The notes under the pieces were generated by a model. It was not told the DNA's origin. It made no database searches and worked only from the letters and a program-made list of their open reading frames with translations. This document shows, piece after piece, positions 13,180 to 28,198 of a stretch of DNA of 64,000 nt; position 1 is the stretch's first letter, and the number at the start of each line of letters is the position of its first letter. The translations under genes and the position numbers were made by a program. Source of the DNA: Halictus rubicundus (taxonomy: Eukaryota; Arthropoda; Insecta; Hymenoptera; Halictidae); NCBI RefSeq assembly GCF_050948215.1, contig NW_027488908.1, positions 62,001 through 126,000 of the forward strand, read 5' to 3'.

Positions 13180-15803
13180 ATAGCGGATAGGATATGATAG
13201 AGGATAGGATAGGATAGAGGATAGGATAGGATAGAGGATAGGATAGGATAGAGGATAGGATAGGATAGAGGATAGATAGGATAGGATAGAAAATGGGATA
13301 GGATAGAGAATAGGGAACGATAGAGGATAGGATAGAGAATAGGATAGGATAGAGGATGGGATAGGATAGAGGATAACATAGGGGATTGGATAGGATAGAG
13401 GATAGGAGACGATAGAGGATGGGACAGGACAGAGGATAGGATAGGATAGAGGATAGGATAGGGGATTGGATAGGTTAGAGAATAGGATATGATAGAGGAT
13501 AGGATCGGATAGAGGATAGGATAGGGGATTGGATAGGATAGAGGATAGGATAGGATAGAGGATAGGATAGGATAGAGGATAGGGTAGGATAGAGGATAGG
13601 ATAGGATAGAGGATAGGATAGGTTAGAGAATAGGATAGGATAGAGGATAGGATAGGAAAGAGGATAGGATAGGATAGAGGATAGGATAGGATAGAGGATA
13701 CGATATTATAGAGGATAGAATTGGATAGAGGATAGGGGATTGGATAGGACAGAGGATAGGATAGGATAGAGGATAGGATAGGATAGAGGATAGGATAGGA
13801 TAGGATAGAAAATGTAATAGGATAGAGTATACGTGACGATAGAGGATAGGATAGAGAATAGGATATAGGATTGGATAGGATACGATAGAGGATAGGATAG
13901 GATAGGATAGTGGATAGGATCAGATAGAGGATAGGATCGGATAGAGGATAGGATAGGGGATTGGATAATATAGAGGATAGGATAGGATAGAGGATAGGAT
14001 AGGATAGAGGATAGGATAGGAAAGAGGATAGGATAGGATAGAGGATAGGATAGGATAGAGGATACGATATTATAGAGGATAGAATTGGATAGAGGATAGG
14101 GGATTGGATAGGACAGAGGATAGGATAGGATAGAGGATAGGATAGGATAGAGGATAGGATAGGATAGAGGATAGGATAGGAAAGAGGATAGGATAGGATA
14201 GAGGATAGGATAGGATAGAGGATAGGATAGGATAGAGGATAGGATAGGATAGAGGATAGGATAGGATAGGATAGAAAATGTAATAGGATAGAGTATACGA
14301 GACGATAGAGGATAGGATAGAGAATAGGATATAGGATTGGATAGGATACGATAGAGGATAGGATAGGATAGGATAGTGGATAGGATAGGATAGAGGATAG
14401 GATAGGATAGGATAGAAAATGTAATAGGATAGAGTATACGAGACGATAGAGGATAGGATAGAGAATAGGATATAGGATTGGATAGGATAGGATAGAGGAT
14501 AGGATAGGATAGAGGATAGGATAGGATAGAGGATAGGATAGGATAGAGGATAGGATAGGATAGAGAATAGGATAGGATAGAGGATAGGATAGGTTAGAGA
14601 ATAGGATAGGATAGAGGATAGGATAGGAAAGCGGATAGGGTATGATTGGGGATAGGATAGGATAGAGGATAGGATAGGATAAGATAGAAAATGGGATAGG
14701 ATAGAGTATACGGGACGATAAAGGATAGGATAGAGAATAGGATATAGGATTGGATAGGATACGATAGAGGATAGGATAGGATAGGATAGTGGATAGGATC
14801 AGATAGAGGATAGGATCGGATAGAGCATGGGATAGGGGATTGGACAGGATAGAGGATAGGATAGGATAGAGGATAGGATAGGATAGAGGATAGGATAGGA
14901 TAGAGGATAGGATAGGATAGAGGATAGGATAGGATAGAGGATAGGATAGGATAGAGGATAGGATAGGATAGAGGATAGGATAGGATAGAGGATAGGATAG
15001 GATAGAGGATAGGATAGGATAGGATAGAAAATGTAATAGGATAGAGTATACGAGACGATAGAGGATAGGATAGAGAATAGGATATAGGATTGGATAGGAT
15101 ACGATAGAGGATAGGATAGGATAGGATAATGGATAGGATAGGATAGAGGATAGGATAGGATAGGATAGAAAATGTAATAGGATAGAGTATACGAGACGAT
15201 AGAGGATAGGATAGATAATAGGGTATAGGATTGGATAGGATAGGATAGAGGATAGGATAGGATAGAGGATAGGATAGGATAGAGGATAGGATAGGATAGA
15301 GGATAGGATAGGATAGAGAATAGGATAGGATAGAGGATAGGATAGGAAAGCGGATATTATATGATTGGGGATAGGATAGGATAAGATAGAAAATGGGATA
15401 GGATAGAGTATACGAGACGATAGAGGATAGGATAGAGAATAGGATATAGGATTGGATAGGATACGATAGAGGATAGGATAGGATAGGATAGTGGATAGGA
15501 TCAGATAGAGGATAGGATCGGATAGAGCATAGGATAGGGGATTGGATAGGATAGAGGATAGGATAGGATAGAGGATAGGATAGGATAGAGGATAGGGGAT
15601 TGGATAGGATAGAGGATAGGATAGGATAGAGGATAGGATAGGATAGAGGATAGGATAGGATAGAGGATAGGATAGGATAGAGGATAGGATAGGATAGAGG
15701 ATAGGATAGGATAGAGGATAGGATAGAGGATAGGATAGGATAGAGGATAGGATAGGATAGAGGATAGGATAGGATAGAGGATAGGATAGGATAGAGGATA
15801 GGA
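13180..15803 (+). repeat. 2.6-kb higher-order repeat, copy A
   Basis: Paired with the block from 15804. A rare ACGTGACG variant at 13831 recurs at 16437, AAAATGTAAT at 14275 recurs at 16881, and AAGCGGATAGGGTATG at 14629 recurs at 17235, all at an offset of 2606. At the left edge TAGCGG (13181 against 15804) is offset by 2623, and further right TAGATAATAG (15212 against 17801) by 2589. These are exactly plus and minus one 17-bp unit. Confidence 0.87.
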
Positions 15804-18290
15804 TAGCGGATAGGATATGATAGAGGATAGGATAGGATAGAGGATAGGATAGGATAGAGGATAGGATAGGATAGAGGATAGATAGGATAGGATAGAAAAT
15901 GGGATAGGATAGAGAATAGGGAACGATAGAGGATAGGATAGAGAATAGGATAGGATAGAGGATGGGATAGGATAGAGGATAACATAGGGGATTGGATAGG
16001 ATAGAGGATAGGAGACGATAGAGGATGGGACAGGACAGAGGATAGGATAGGATAGAGGATAGGATAGGGGATTGGATAGGTTAGAGAATAGGATATGATA
16101 GAGGATAGGATCGGATAGAGGATAGGATAGGGGATTGGATAGGATAGAGGATAGGATAGGATAGAGGATAGGATAGGATAGAGGATAGGGTAGGATAGAG
16201 GATAGGATAGGATAGAGGATAGGATAGGTTAGAGAATAGGATAGGATAGAGGATAGGATAGGAAAGAGGATAGGATAGGATAGAGGATAGGATAGGATAG
16301 AGGATACGATATTATAGAGGATAGAATTGGATAGAGGATAGGGGATTGGATAGGACAGAGGATAGGATAGGATAGAGGATAGGATAGGATAGAGGATAGG
16401 ATAGGATAGGATAGAAAATGTAATAGGATAGAGTATACGTGACGATAGAGGATAGGATAGAGAATAGGATATAGGATTGGATAGGATACGATAGAGGATA
16501 GGATAGGATAGGATAGTGGATAGGATCAGATAGAGGATAGGATCGGATAGAGGATAGGATAGGGGATTGGATAGGATAGAGGATAGGATAGGATAGAGGA
16601 TAGGATAGGATAGAGGATAGGATAGGAAAGAGGATAGGATAGGATAGAGGATAGGATAGGATAGAGGATACGATATTATAGAGGATAGAATTGGATAGAG
16701 GATAGGGGATTGGATAGGACAGAGGATAGGATAGGATAGAGGATAGGATAGGATAGAGGATAGGATAGGATAGAGGATAGGATAGGAAAGAGGATAGGAT
16801 AGGATAGAGGATAGGATAGGATAGAGGATAGGATAGGATAGAGGATAGGATAGGATAGAGGATAGGATAGGATAGGATAGAAAATGTAATAGGATAGAGT
16901 ATACGAGACGATAGAGGATAGGATAGAGAATAGGATATAGGATTGGATAGGATACGATAGAGGATAGGATAGGATAGGATAGTGGATAGGATAGGATAGA
17001 GGATAGGATAGGATAGGATAGAAAATGTAATAGGATAGAGTATACGAGACGATAGAGGATAGGATAGAGAATAGGATATAGGATTGGATAGGATAGGATA
17101 GAGGATAGGATAGGATAGAGGATAGGATAGGATAGAGGATAGGATAGGATAGAGGATAGGATAGGATAGAGAATAGGATAGGATAGAGGATAGGATAGGT
17201 TAGAGAATAGGATAGGATAGAGGATAGGATAGGAAAGCGGATAGGGTATGATTGGGGATAGGATAGGATAGAGGATAGGATAGGATAAGATAGAAAATGG
17301 GATAGGATAGAGTATACGGGACGATAAAGGATAGGATAGAGAATAGGATATAGGATTGGATAGGATACGATAGAGGATAGGATAGGATAGGATAGTGGAT
17401 AGGATCAGATAGAGGATAGGATCGGATAGAGCATAGGATAGGGGATTGGATAGGATAGAGGATAGGATAGGATAGAGGATAGGATAGGATAGAGGATAGG
17501 ATAGGATAGAGGATAGGATAGGATAGAGGATAGGATAGGATAGAGGATAGGATAGGATAGAGGATAGGATAGGATAGAGGATAGGATAGGATAGAGGATA
17601 GGATAGGATAGGATAGAAAATGTAATAGGATAGAGTATACGAGACGATAGAGGATAGGATAGAGAATAGGATATAGGATTGGATAGGATACGATAGAGGA
17701 TAGGATAGGATAGGATAGTGGATAGGATAGGATAGAGGATAGGATAGGATAGGATAGAAAATGTAATAGGATAGAGTATACGAGACGATAGAGGATAGGA
17801 TAGATAATAGGATATAGGATTGGATAGGATAGGATAGAGGATAGGATAGGATAGAGGATAGGATAGGATAGAGGATAGGATAGGATAGAGGATAGGATAG
17901 GATAGAGAATAGGATAGGATAGAGGATAGGATAGGAAAGCGGATATTATATGATTGGGGATAGGATAGGATAGAGGATAGGATAGGATAAGATAGAAAAT
18001 GGGATAGGATAGAGTATACGAGACGATAGAGGATAGGATAGAGAATAGGATATAGGATTGGATAGGATACGATAGAGGATAGGATAGGATAGGATAGTGG
18101 ATAGGATCAGATAGAGGATAGGATCGGATAGAGCATAGGATAGGGGATTGGATAGGATAGAGGATAGGATAGGATAGAGGATAGGATAGGATAGAGGATA
18201 GGATAGGATAGAGGATAGGATAGGATAGAGGATAGGATAGGATAGAGGATAGGATAGGATAGAGGATAGGATAGGATAGAGGATAGGATA
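15804..18290 (+). repeat. 2.6-kb higher-order repeat, copy B
   Basis: Second copy of 13180-15803, adjacent and in the same orientation. It carries the same private variants, including ACGTGACG at 16437 and TAGATAATAG at 17801. Relative to copy A it has gained or lost single 17-bp units at two or more points. Confidence 0.85.
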
Positions 18291-18296
18291 GGATAG

Positions 18297-20176
18297 AAAA
18301 TGGGATAGGATAGAGTATACGAGACGATAGAGGATAGGATAGAGAATAGGATATAGGATTGGATAGGATACGATAGAGGATAGGATAGGATAGGATAGTG
18401 GATAGGATCAGATAGAGGATAGGATCGGATAGAGGATAGGATAGGGGATTGGATAGGATAGAGGATAGGATAGGATAGAGGATAGGATAGGATAGAGGAT
18501 AGGGTAGGATAGAGGATAGGATAGGATAGAGGATAGGATAGGTTAGAGAATAGGATAGGATAGGATAGAGGATAGGATAGGGTAGAGGATAGGATAGGAA
18601 AGAGGATAGGATAGGATAGAGGATAGGATAGGATAGAGGATAGGATAGGATAGGATAGAGGATAGGATAGGATAGAGGATAGGATAGGATAGAGGATAGG
18701 ATAGGATAGACGATAGGATAGGATAGAGGATAGGATAGGATAGAGGATAGGATAGGATAGGATAGAAAATGTAATAGGATAGAGTATACGAGACGATAGA
18801 GGATAGGATAGAGAATAGGATATAGGATTGGATAGGATACGATAGAGGATAGGATAGGATAGGATAGTGGATAGGATCAGATAGAGGATAGGATCGGATA
18901 GAGGATAGGATAGGGGATTGGATAGGATAGAGGATGGAATATGATAGAGGATAGGATAGGATAGAGCATAGGATAGGATAGAGGATAGGATAGGATAGTG
19001 GATAGGATAGGTTAGAGAATAGGATAGGATAGAGGATAGGATAGGAAAGCGGATAGGATATGATTGGGGATAGGATAGGATAGAGGATAGGATAGGATAG
19101 GATAGAAAATGGGATAGGATAGAGTATACGAGACGATAGAGGATAGGATAGAGAATAGGATATAGGATTGGATAGGATAGGATAGAGGTTAGGATAGGTT
19201 AGAGAATAGGATAGGATAGAGGATAGGATAGGAAAGCGGATAGGATATGATTGGGGATAGGATAGGATAGAGGATAGGATACGATAAGATAGAAAATGGG
19301 ATAGGATAGAGTATACGAGACGATAGAGGATAGGATAGAGAATAGGATATAGGATTGGATAGGATACGATAGAGGATAGGATAGGATAGGATAGTGGATA
19401 GGATCAGATAGAGGATAGGATCGGATAGAGCATAGGATATGGGATTGGATAGGATAGAGGATAGGATAGGATAGAGGATAGGGGATTGGATAGGATAGAG
19501 GATAGGATAGGATAGAGGATAGGATAGGATAGGATAGGATAGAAGATAGGATAGGATAGAGGATAGGATAGGATAGAGGATAGGATAGGATAGGATAGAG
19601 GATAGGATAGGATACAGGATAGGATAGGATAGAGGATAGGATAGGATAGAGAATAGGATAGGATAGAGGATAGGATAGGAAAGCGGATATTATATGATTG
19701 GGGGTAGGATAGGATAGAGGATAGGATAGAGGATAGGATAGGATAGAGGATAGGATAGGATAGAGGATAGGATAGGATAGAGGATAGAATAGGGGATTTG
19801 ATAGGATAGGATAGGATAGAAAATGGGATAGGATAGAGTATACGAGACGATAGAGGATAGGATAGAGAATAGGATATAGGATTGGATAGGATACGATAGA
19901 GGATAGGATAGGATAGGATAGTGGATAGGATCAGATAGAGGATAGGATCGGATAGAGGATAGGATAGGGGATTGGATAGGATAGAGGATAGGATAGGATA
20001 GAGGATACGATAGGATAGAGGATAGGGTAGGATAGAGGATAGGATAGGATAGAGGATAGGATAGGTTAGAGAATAGTATAGGATAGAGGATAGGATAGGG
20101 AAGCGGATAGGATATGATAGGGGATAGGATAGGATAGAGGATAGAATAGGGGATTTGATAGGATAGGATAGGATAG
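18297..20176 (+). repeat. 1.88-kb higher-order repeat, copy A
   Basis: The AAAATGGG module at 18297 recurs at 20177 (offset 1880), and GGTTAGAGAATAGG at 18541 recurs at 20421 (offset 1880). Past about 18720 the offset drops to 1863: AAAATGTAAT at 18766 against 20629, and AAGCGGATATTATATG at 19681 against 21544. The 17-bp difference equals one unit missing from copy B. The two copies share a rare TTGGGGGTAGG variant. Confidence 0.86.
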
Positions 20177-21650
20177 AAAATGGGATAGGATAGAGTATAC
20201 GAGACGATAGAGGATAGGATAGAGAATAGGATATAGGATTGGATAGGATACGATAGAGGATAGGATAGGATAGGATAGTGGATAGGATCAGATAGAGGAT
20301 AGGATCGGATAGAGGATAGGATAGGGGATTGGATAGGATAGAGGATAGGATAGGATAGAGGATAGGATAGGATAGAGGATAGGGTAGGATAGAGGATAGG
20401 ATAGGATAGAGGATAGGATAGGTTAGAGAATAGGATAGGATAGGATAGAGGATAGGATAGGGTAGAGGATAGGATAGGAAAGAGGATAGGATAGGATAGA
20501 GGATAGGATAGGATAGAGGATAGGATAGGATAGGATAGAGGATAGGATAGGATAGAGGATAGGATAGGATAGAGGATAGGATAGGATAGAGGATAGGATA
20601 GGATAGAGGATAGGATAGGATAGGATAGAAAATGTAATAGGATAGAGTATACGAGACGATAGAGGATAGGATAGAGAATAGGATATAGGATTGGATAGGA
20701 TACGATATAGGATAGGATAGGATAGGATAGTGGATAGGATCAGATAGAGGATAGGATCGGATAGAGGATAGGATAGGGGATTGGATAGGATAGAGGATGG
20801 AATATGATAGAGGATAGGATAGGATAGAGCATAGGATAGGATAGAGGATAGGATAGGATAGTGGATAGGATAGGTTAGAGAATAGGATAGGATAGAGGAT
20901 AGGATAGGAAAGCGGATAGGATATGATTGGGGATAGGATAGGATAGAGGATAGGATAGGATAGGATAGAAAATGGGATAGGATAGAGTATACGAGACGAT
21001 AGAGGATAGGATAGAGAATAGGATATAGGATTGGATAGGATAGGATAGAGGTTAGGATAGGTTAGAGAATAGGATAGGATAGAGGATAGGATAGGAAAGC
21101 GGATAGGATATGATTGGGGATAGGATAGGATAGAGGATAGGATACGATAAGATAGAAAATGGGATAGGATAGAGTATACGAGACGATAGAGGATAGGATA
21201 GAGAATAGGATATAGGATTGGATAGGATACGATAGAGGATAGGATAGGATAGGATAGTGGATAGGATCAGATAGAGGATAGGATCGGATAGAGCATAGGA
21301 TATGGGATTGGATAGGATAGAGGATAGGATAGGATAGAGGATAGGGGATTGGATAGGATAGAGGATAGGATAGGATAGAGGATAGGATAGGATAGGATAG
21401 GATAGAAGATAGGATAGGATAGAGGATAGGATAGGATAGAGGATAGGATAGGATAGGATAGAGGATAGGATAGGATACAGGATAGGATAGGATAGAGGAT
21501 AGGATAGGATAGAGAATAGGATAGGATAGAGGATAGGATAGGAAAGCGGATATTATATGATTGGGGGTAGGATAGGATAGAGGATAGGATAGAGGATAGG
21601 ATAGGATAGAGGATAGGATAGGATAGAGGATAGGATAGGATAGAGGATAG
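20177..21650 (+). repeat. 1.86-kb higher-order repeat, copy B (partial)
   Basis: Second, partial copy of 18297-20176. It follows copy A colinearly, with one 17-bp unit missing near 20600, until the two diverge after about 21640. Confidence 0.84.
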
Positions 21651-24600
21651 GATAGGATAGGATAGAGGATAGGATAGGATAGAGGATAGGATAGGATAGA
21701 GGATAGGATAGGATAGAGGATAGGATAGGATAGAGAATAGGATATTATAGAGGATACGATAGGAAAGCGGATATTATATGATTGGGGATAGGATAGGATA
21801 GAGGATAGGATAGGATAAGATAGAAAATGGGATAGGATAGAGTATACGAGACGATAGAGGATACGATAGAGAATAGGATATAGGATTGGATAGGATACGA
21901 TAGAGGATAGGATAGGATAGGATAGTGGATAGGATCAGATAGAGGATAGGATCGGATAGAGCATAGGATAGGGGATTGGATAGGATAGAGGATAATATAG
22001 GATAGAGGATAGGGGATTGGATAGGATAGAGGATAGGATAGGATAGAGGATAGGATTGGATAGGATAGAGGATAGGATAGGATAGGATAGTGGATAGGAT
22101 CAGATAGAGGATAGGATCGGATAGAGGATAGGATAGGGGATTGGATAGGATAGAGGATGGAATATGATAGAGGTTACGATATTATAGAGGATAGGATAGG
22201 ATAGAGCATAGGATAGGATAGAGGATAGGATAGGATAGAGGATAGGATAGGTTAGAGAATAGGATAGGATAGAGGATAGGATAGGAAAGCGGATAGGATA
22301 TGATTGGGGATAGGATAGGATAGAGGATAGGATAGGATAGGATAGAAAATGGGATAGGATAGAGTATACGAGACGATAGAGGATAGGATAGAGAATAGGA
22401 TATAGGATTGGATAGGATAGGATAGAGGATAGGATAGGTTAGAGAATAGGATAGGATAGAGGATAGGATAGGAAAGCGGATAGGATATGATTGGGGATAG
22501 GATAGGATAGAGGATAGGATACGATAAGATAGAAAATGGGATAGGATAGAGTATACGAGACGATAGAGGATAGGATAGAGAATAGGATATAGGATTGGAT
22601 AGGATACGATAGAGGATAGGATAGGATAGGATAGTGGATAGGATCAGATAGAGGATAGGATCGGATACAGCATAGGATAGGGGATTGGATAGGATAGAGG
22701 ATAGGATAGGATAGAGGATAGGATAGGATAGAGGATAGGATAGGATAGAGGATAGGGGATTGGATAGGATAGAGGATAGGATGGGATAGAGGATAGGATA
22801 GGATAGGATAGGATAGGATAGAGGATAGGATAGGATAGAGGATAGGATAGGATAGAGGATAGGATAGGATAGAGGATAGGATAGGATAGAGGATAGGATA
22901 GGATAGAGGATAGGATAGGATAGAGGATAGGATAGGATAGAGGATAGGATAGGATGGAGGATAGAATAGGATAGAGGATAGGATAGGATAGAGGATAGGA
23001 TAGGATAGAGAATAGGATAGGATAGAGGATAGGATAGGAAAGCGGATATTATATGATTGGGGATAGGATAGGATAGAGGATAGGATAGGATAAGATAGAA
23101 AATGGGATAGGATAGAGTATACGAGACGATAGAGGATAGGATAGAGAATAGGATATAGGATTGGATAGGATACGATAGAGGATAGGATAGGATAGGATAG
23201 TGGATAGGATCAGATAGAGGATAGGATCGGATAGAGCATAGGATAGGGGATTGGATAGGATAGAGGATAGGATAGGATAGAGGATAGGATAGGATAGAGG
23301 ATAGGATAGGATAGAGGATAGGATAGAGGATAGGATAGGATAGAGGATAGGATAGGATAGAGAATAGGATAGGATAGAGGATAGGATAGGATAGAGGATA
23401 GGATAGGATAGGATAGAGGATAGGATAGGATAGAGGATAGGATAGGATAGGATAGAGGATAGGATAGGATAGAGGATAGGATAGGATAGAGAATAGGATA
23501 GGATAGAGGATAGGATACGAAAGCGGATATTATATGATTGGGGATAGGATAGGATAGAGGATAGGATAGAGGATAGGATAGGATAGAGGATAGGATAGGA
23601 TAGAGGATAGGATAGGATAGAGGATAGGATAGGATAGGATAGAGAATAGGATAGGATACAGGATAGGATAGGATAGAGAATAGGATATTATAGAGGATAG
23701 GATAGGAAAGCGGATATTATATGATTGGGGATAGGATAGGATAGAGGATAGGATAGGATAAGATAGAAAATGGGATAGGATAGAGTATACGAGACGATAG
23801 AGGATAGGATAGAGAAGAGGATATAGGATTGGATAGGATACGATAGAGGATAGGATAGGATAGGATAGTGGATAGGATCAGATAGAGGATAGGATCGGAT
23901 AGAGCAGAGGATAGGGGATTGGAGAGGATAGAGGATAGGATAGGATAGAGGATAGGGGATTGGATAGGATAGAGGATAGGATAGGATAGAGGATAGGATA
24001 GGATAGAGGATAGGATTGGATAGGATAGAGGATAGGATAGAGGATAGGATAGGATAGAGGATAGGATTGGATAGAGGATACGATATTATAGAGGATAGAA
24101 TAGGGTAGAGGATAGGGGATTGGATAGGATAGAGGATAGGATAGGATAGAGGATAGGATATGATAGAGGATAGGATAGGATAGAGGATAGGATAGGATAG
24201 AGGATAGGATAGGATAGAGGATAGGATAGGATAGAGGATAGGATAGGATAGAGGATAGGATAGGATAGAGGATATGATAGGATAGAGGATAGGATAGGAT
24301 ACAGGATAGGATAGGATAGAGGATAGGATAGGATAGAGGATAGGATAGGATAGGATAGAGGATAGAATATGATAGAGGATACGATATTATAGAGGATAGG
24401 ATAGGATAGAGCATGGGATAGGGGATTGGATAGGACAGAGGATAGGATAGGATAGAGGTTAACATAGGGGATTGGATAGGATAGAGGATAGGATACGATA
24501 GAGGATAGGATAGGATAGAGGATAGGATACGATAGAGGATAGGATAGGATAGAGGATAGGGTAGGATAGAGGATAGGATAGGATAGAGGATAGGATAGGA

Positions 24601-27600
24601 TTGAGGGTAGGATAGGATAGTGGATAGGATAGGATAGAGGATAGAATAGGATAGAGGATAGGGGATTGGATAAGATAGAGGATAGGATAGGATAGAGGAT
24701 AGGATAAGATAGAGGATAGGATAGGATAGAGGATAGGATAGGATAGAGGATAGGATAGGATAGAGGATAGGATAGGATAGAGGATAGGATAGCGGATAGG
24801 ATATGATAGAGGATAGGATAGGATAGAGGATAGGATAGGATAGAGGATAGATAGGATAGGATAGAAAATGCGATAGGATAGAGAATAGGAAAAGATAGAG
24901 GATAGGATAGAGAATAGGATAGGATAGAGGATGGGATAGGATAGAGGATAACATAGGGGATTGGAAAGGATAGAGGATAGGAGACGATAGAGGATGGGAC
25001 AGGACAGAGGATAGGATAGGATAGAGGATAGGATAGGGGATTGGATAGGTTAGAGAATAGGATATGATAGAGGATAGGATAGGATAGAGGATAGGATGGG
25101 GGATTGGATACGATAGAGGATAGGATAGGATAGAGGATAGGATAGGATAGAGGATAGGATAGGATAGAGGATAGGATAGGATAGAGGATAGGATAGGATA
25201 GAGGATAGGATAGGATAGAGGATAGGATACGATAGAGGATAGGATAGGATATAGGATTGGGTAGGATATAGGATAGGATAGGATAGAGGATAGGATAGGA
25301 TAGAGGATAGGATAGGATAGAGGATAGGATAGGATAGAGGATAGGATAGGATAGAGGATAGGATAGGATAGAGGATAGGATAGGATAGAGGATGGAATAT
25401 GATAGTGGATACGATATTATAGAGGATAGGATTGGATAGAGCATAGGATAGGTTAGAGGATAGGATAGGTTAGAGAATAGTGAAGGATAGAGGATAGGAT
25501 AGGAAAGCGGATAGGATATGATAGGGGATAGGATAGGATAGAGGATAGGACAGGGGATTGGATAGGATAGGATAGGATAGAAAATGGGATAGGATAGAGT
25601 ATACGAGACGATAGAGGATAGGATAGAGAATAGGATATAGGATTGGATAGGATATGATAGAGGATAGGATAGGATAGGATAGTGGATAGGATCATATAGA
25701 GGATAGGATCAGTTAGAGGATAGGATAGAGTATGGGATAGGATAGAGGATAACATAGGGGATTGGATAGGATAGAGGATAGGAGACGATAGAAGATAGGA
25801 TAGGATAGAGGATACGATATTATAAAGGATAGGATAGGATAGAGGATAGGATAGGATAGAGGATAGGATAGGATAGAGGATAGGATAGAGGATAGGATAG
25901 GATAGAGGATAGGATATTATAGAGGATAGGATAGGATAGAGGATAGGATAGGATAGAGGATAGGATAGGATTGAGGGTAGGATAGGATAGTGGATAGGAT
26001 AGGATAGAGGATACGATATTATAGAGGATAGAATAGGATAGAGGATAGGGGATTGGATAGGATAGAGTATAGGATAGGATAGAGTATAGGATAGGATAGA
26101 GGATAGGATAGGATAGAGGATAGGATAGGATAGAGGATAGGATATGATAGAGGATTGGATAGGATAGAGGATAGGATAGGATAGAGGATAGGATAGGATA
26201 GAGGATTGGATAGGATAGAGGATAGGAGACGATAGAGGTTGGGATAGGATAGAGGATAGGATAGGATAGAGGATAGGATAGGATAGAGAATAGGATAGGA
26301 TAGAGGATAGGATTGGATAGAGGATAGGATAGGATAGAGGATAGGATAGATTAGAGAATAGGATAGGATAGAGGGTAGGATGGGATAGAGAATAGGGTAG
26401 GTTAGAGAATAGTATAGAATAGAGAATAGGATATAGGATTGGATAGGATACGATAGAGGATAGGATAGGATAGGATAGTGGATAGGATCAGATATAGGAT
26501 AGGATCGGATAGAGGATAGGATAGGGGATTGGATAGGATGGAGGATAGGATAGGTTAGGGGATTTGATAGGATAGAGGATAGGATAGGATAGAGGATAGG
26601 ATAGGATAGAGGATAGGGTAGGATAGAGGATAGGATAGGATAGAGGATAGGATAGGTTAGAGGATAGGATAGGTTAGAGGATAGGATAGGATAGAGGATA
26701 GAATATGATAGAGGATACGATATTATAGAGGATAGGATAGGATAGAGCATAGGATAGGATAGAGATAGGATAGGTTAGAGAATAGTATAGGATAGAGGAT
26801 AGGATAGGAAAGCGGATAGGATATGATAGGGGATAGGATAGGATAGAGGATAAGATAGGGGATTGGATAGGATAGAGGATAGGATAGGATAGAGGATAGG
26901 ATAGGATAGAGGATAGGGTAGGATAGAGGATAGGATAGGATAGAGGATAGGATAGGTTGGAGAATAGTATAGGATAGGATAGCGGATAGGATATGATAGA
27001 GGATAGGATAGGATAGAGGATAGGATAGGATAGAGGATAGGATAGGATAGAGGATAGGATAGGATAGAGGATAGGATAGGATAGAGGATTGGATAGGATA
27101 GAGGATAGGAGACGATAGAGGTTGGGATAGGATAGAGGATAGGATAGGATAGAGGATAGGATAGGATAGGATAGAGGATAGGATAGGATAGAGGATAGAA
27201 TAGGATAGAGGATAGGATAGATTAGAGAATAGGATAGGATAGAGGGTAGGATGGGATAGAGGATAGAATAGGATAGAGGATAGGATAGGATAGAGGATAG
27301 GATAGGATAGAGGATAGGATAGGATAGAGGATAGGATAGCAGATAGGATATGATAGAGGATAGGATAGGATAGAGGATAGGATAGGATAGAGGATAGGAT
27401 AGGATAGAGGATAGATAGGATAGGATAGAAAATGGGATAAGATAGAGAATAGGAAACGATAGAGGATAGGATAGAGAATAGGATAGGATAGAGGGTGGGA
27501 TAGGATAGAGGATAACATAGGGGATTGGATAGGATAGAGGATAGGAGACGATAGAGGATGGGACAGGACAGAGGATAGGATAGGATAGAGGATAGGATAG

Positions 27601-28198
27601 GGGATTGGATAGGTTAGAGAATAGGATATGATAGAGGATAGGATCGGATAGAGGATAGGATGGGGGATTGGATACGATAGAGGATAGGATAGGATAGAGG
27701 ATAGGATAGGATAGAGGATAGGATAGGATAGAGGATAGGATAGGATAGAGGGTAGGATAGGATAGAGGATAGGATAGAGGATAGGATAGGATAGAGGATA
27801 GGATAGGATAGAGAATAGGATAGGATAGAGGATAGGATAGGATAGAGGATAGGATAGGATAGGATAGAGGATAGGATAGAGGATAGGATAGGATAGAGGA
27901 TAGGATAGGATAGAGGATAGGATAGGATAGAGAATAGGATAGGATAGAGGATAGGATAGGAAAGCGGATATTATATGATTGGGGATAGGATAGGATAGAG
28001 GATAGGATAGAGGATAGGATAGGATAGAGGATAGGATAGGATAGAGGATAGGATAGGATAGAGGGTAGGATAGGATAGAGGATAGGATAGGACAGAGGAT
28101 AGGATAGGATAGGATAGAGGATAGGATAGGATAGAGGATAGGATAGGATAGAGGATAGGATAGGATAGAGAATAGGATATTATAGAGGATAGGATAGG

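Noticed and set aside
6057..15985. Long minus-strand open frames of up to 777 codons (for example 11046-13379) rich in Tyr, Pro, Ser, Ile and Leu
   Set aside because: They follow automatically from a stop-free 17-bp unit, occur in overlapping frames, and start and stop at satellite variants (CAT on the plus strand from AGCATAGG or AACATAGG; stops from GGTTAG or GATCAG). There is no independent coding evidence.
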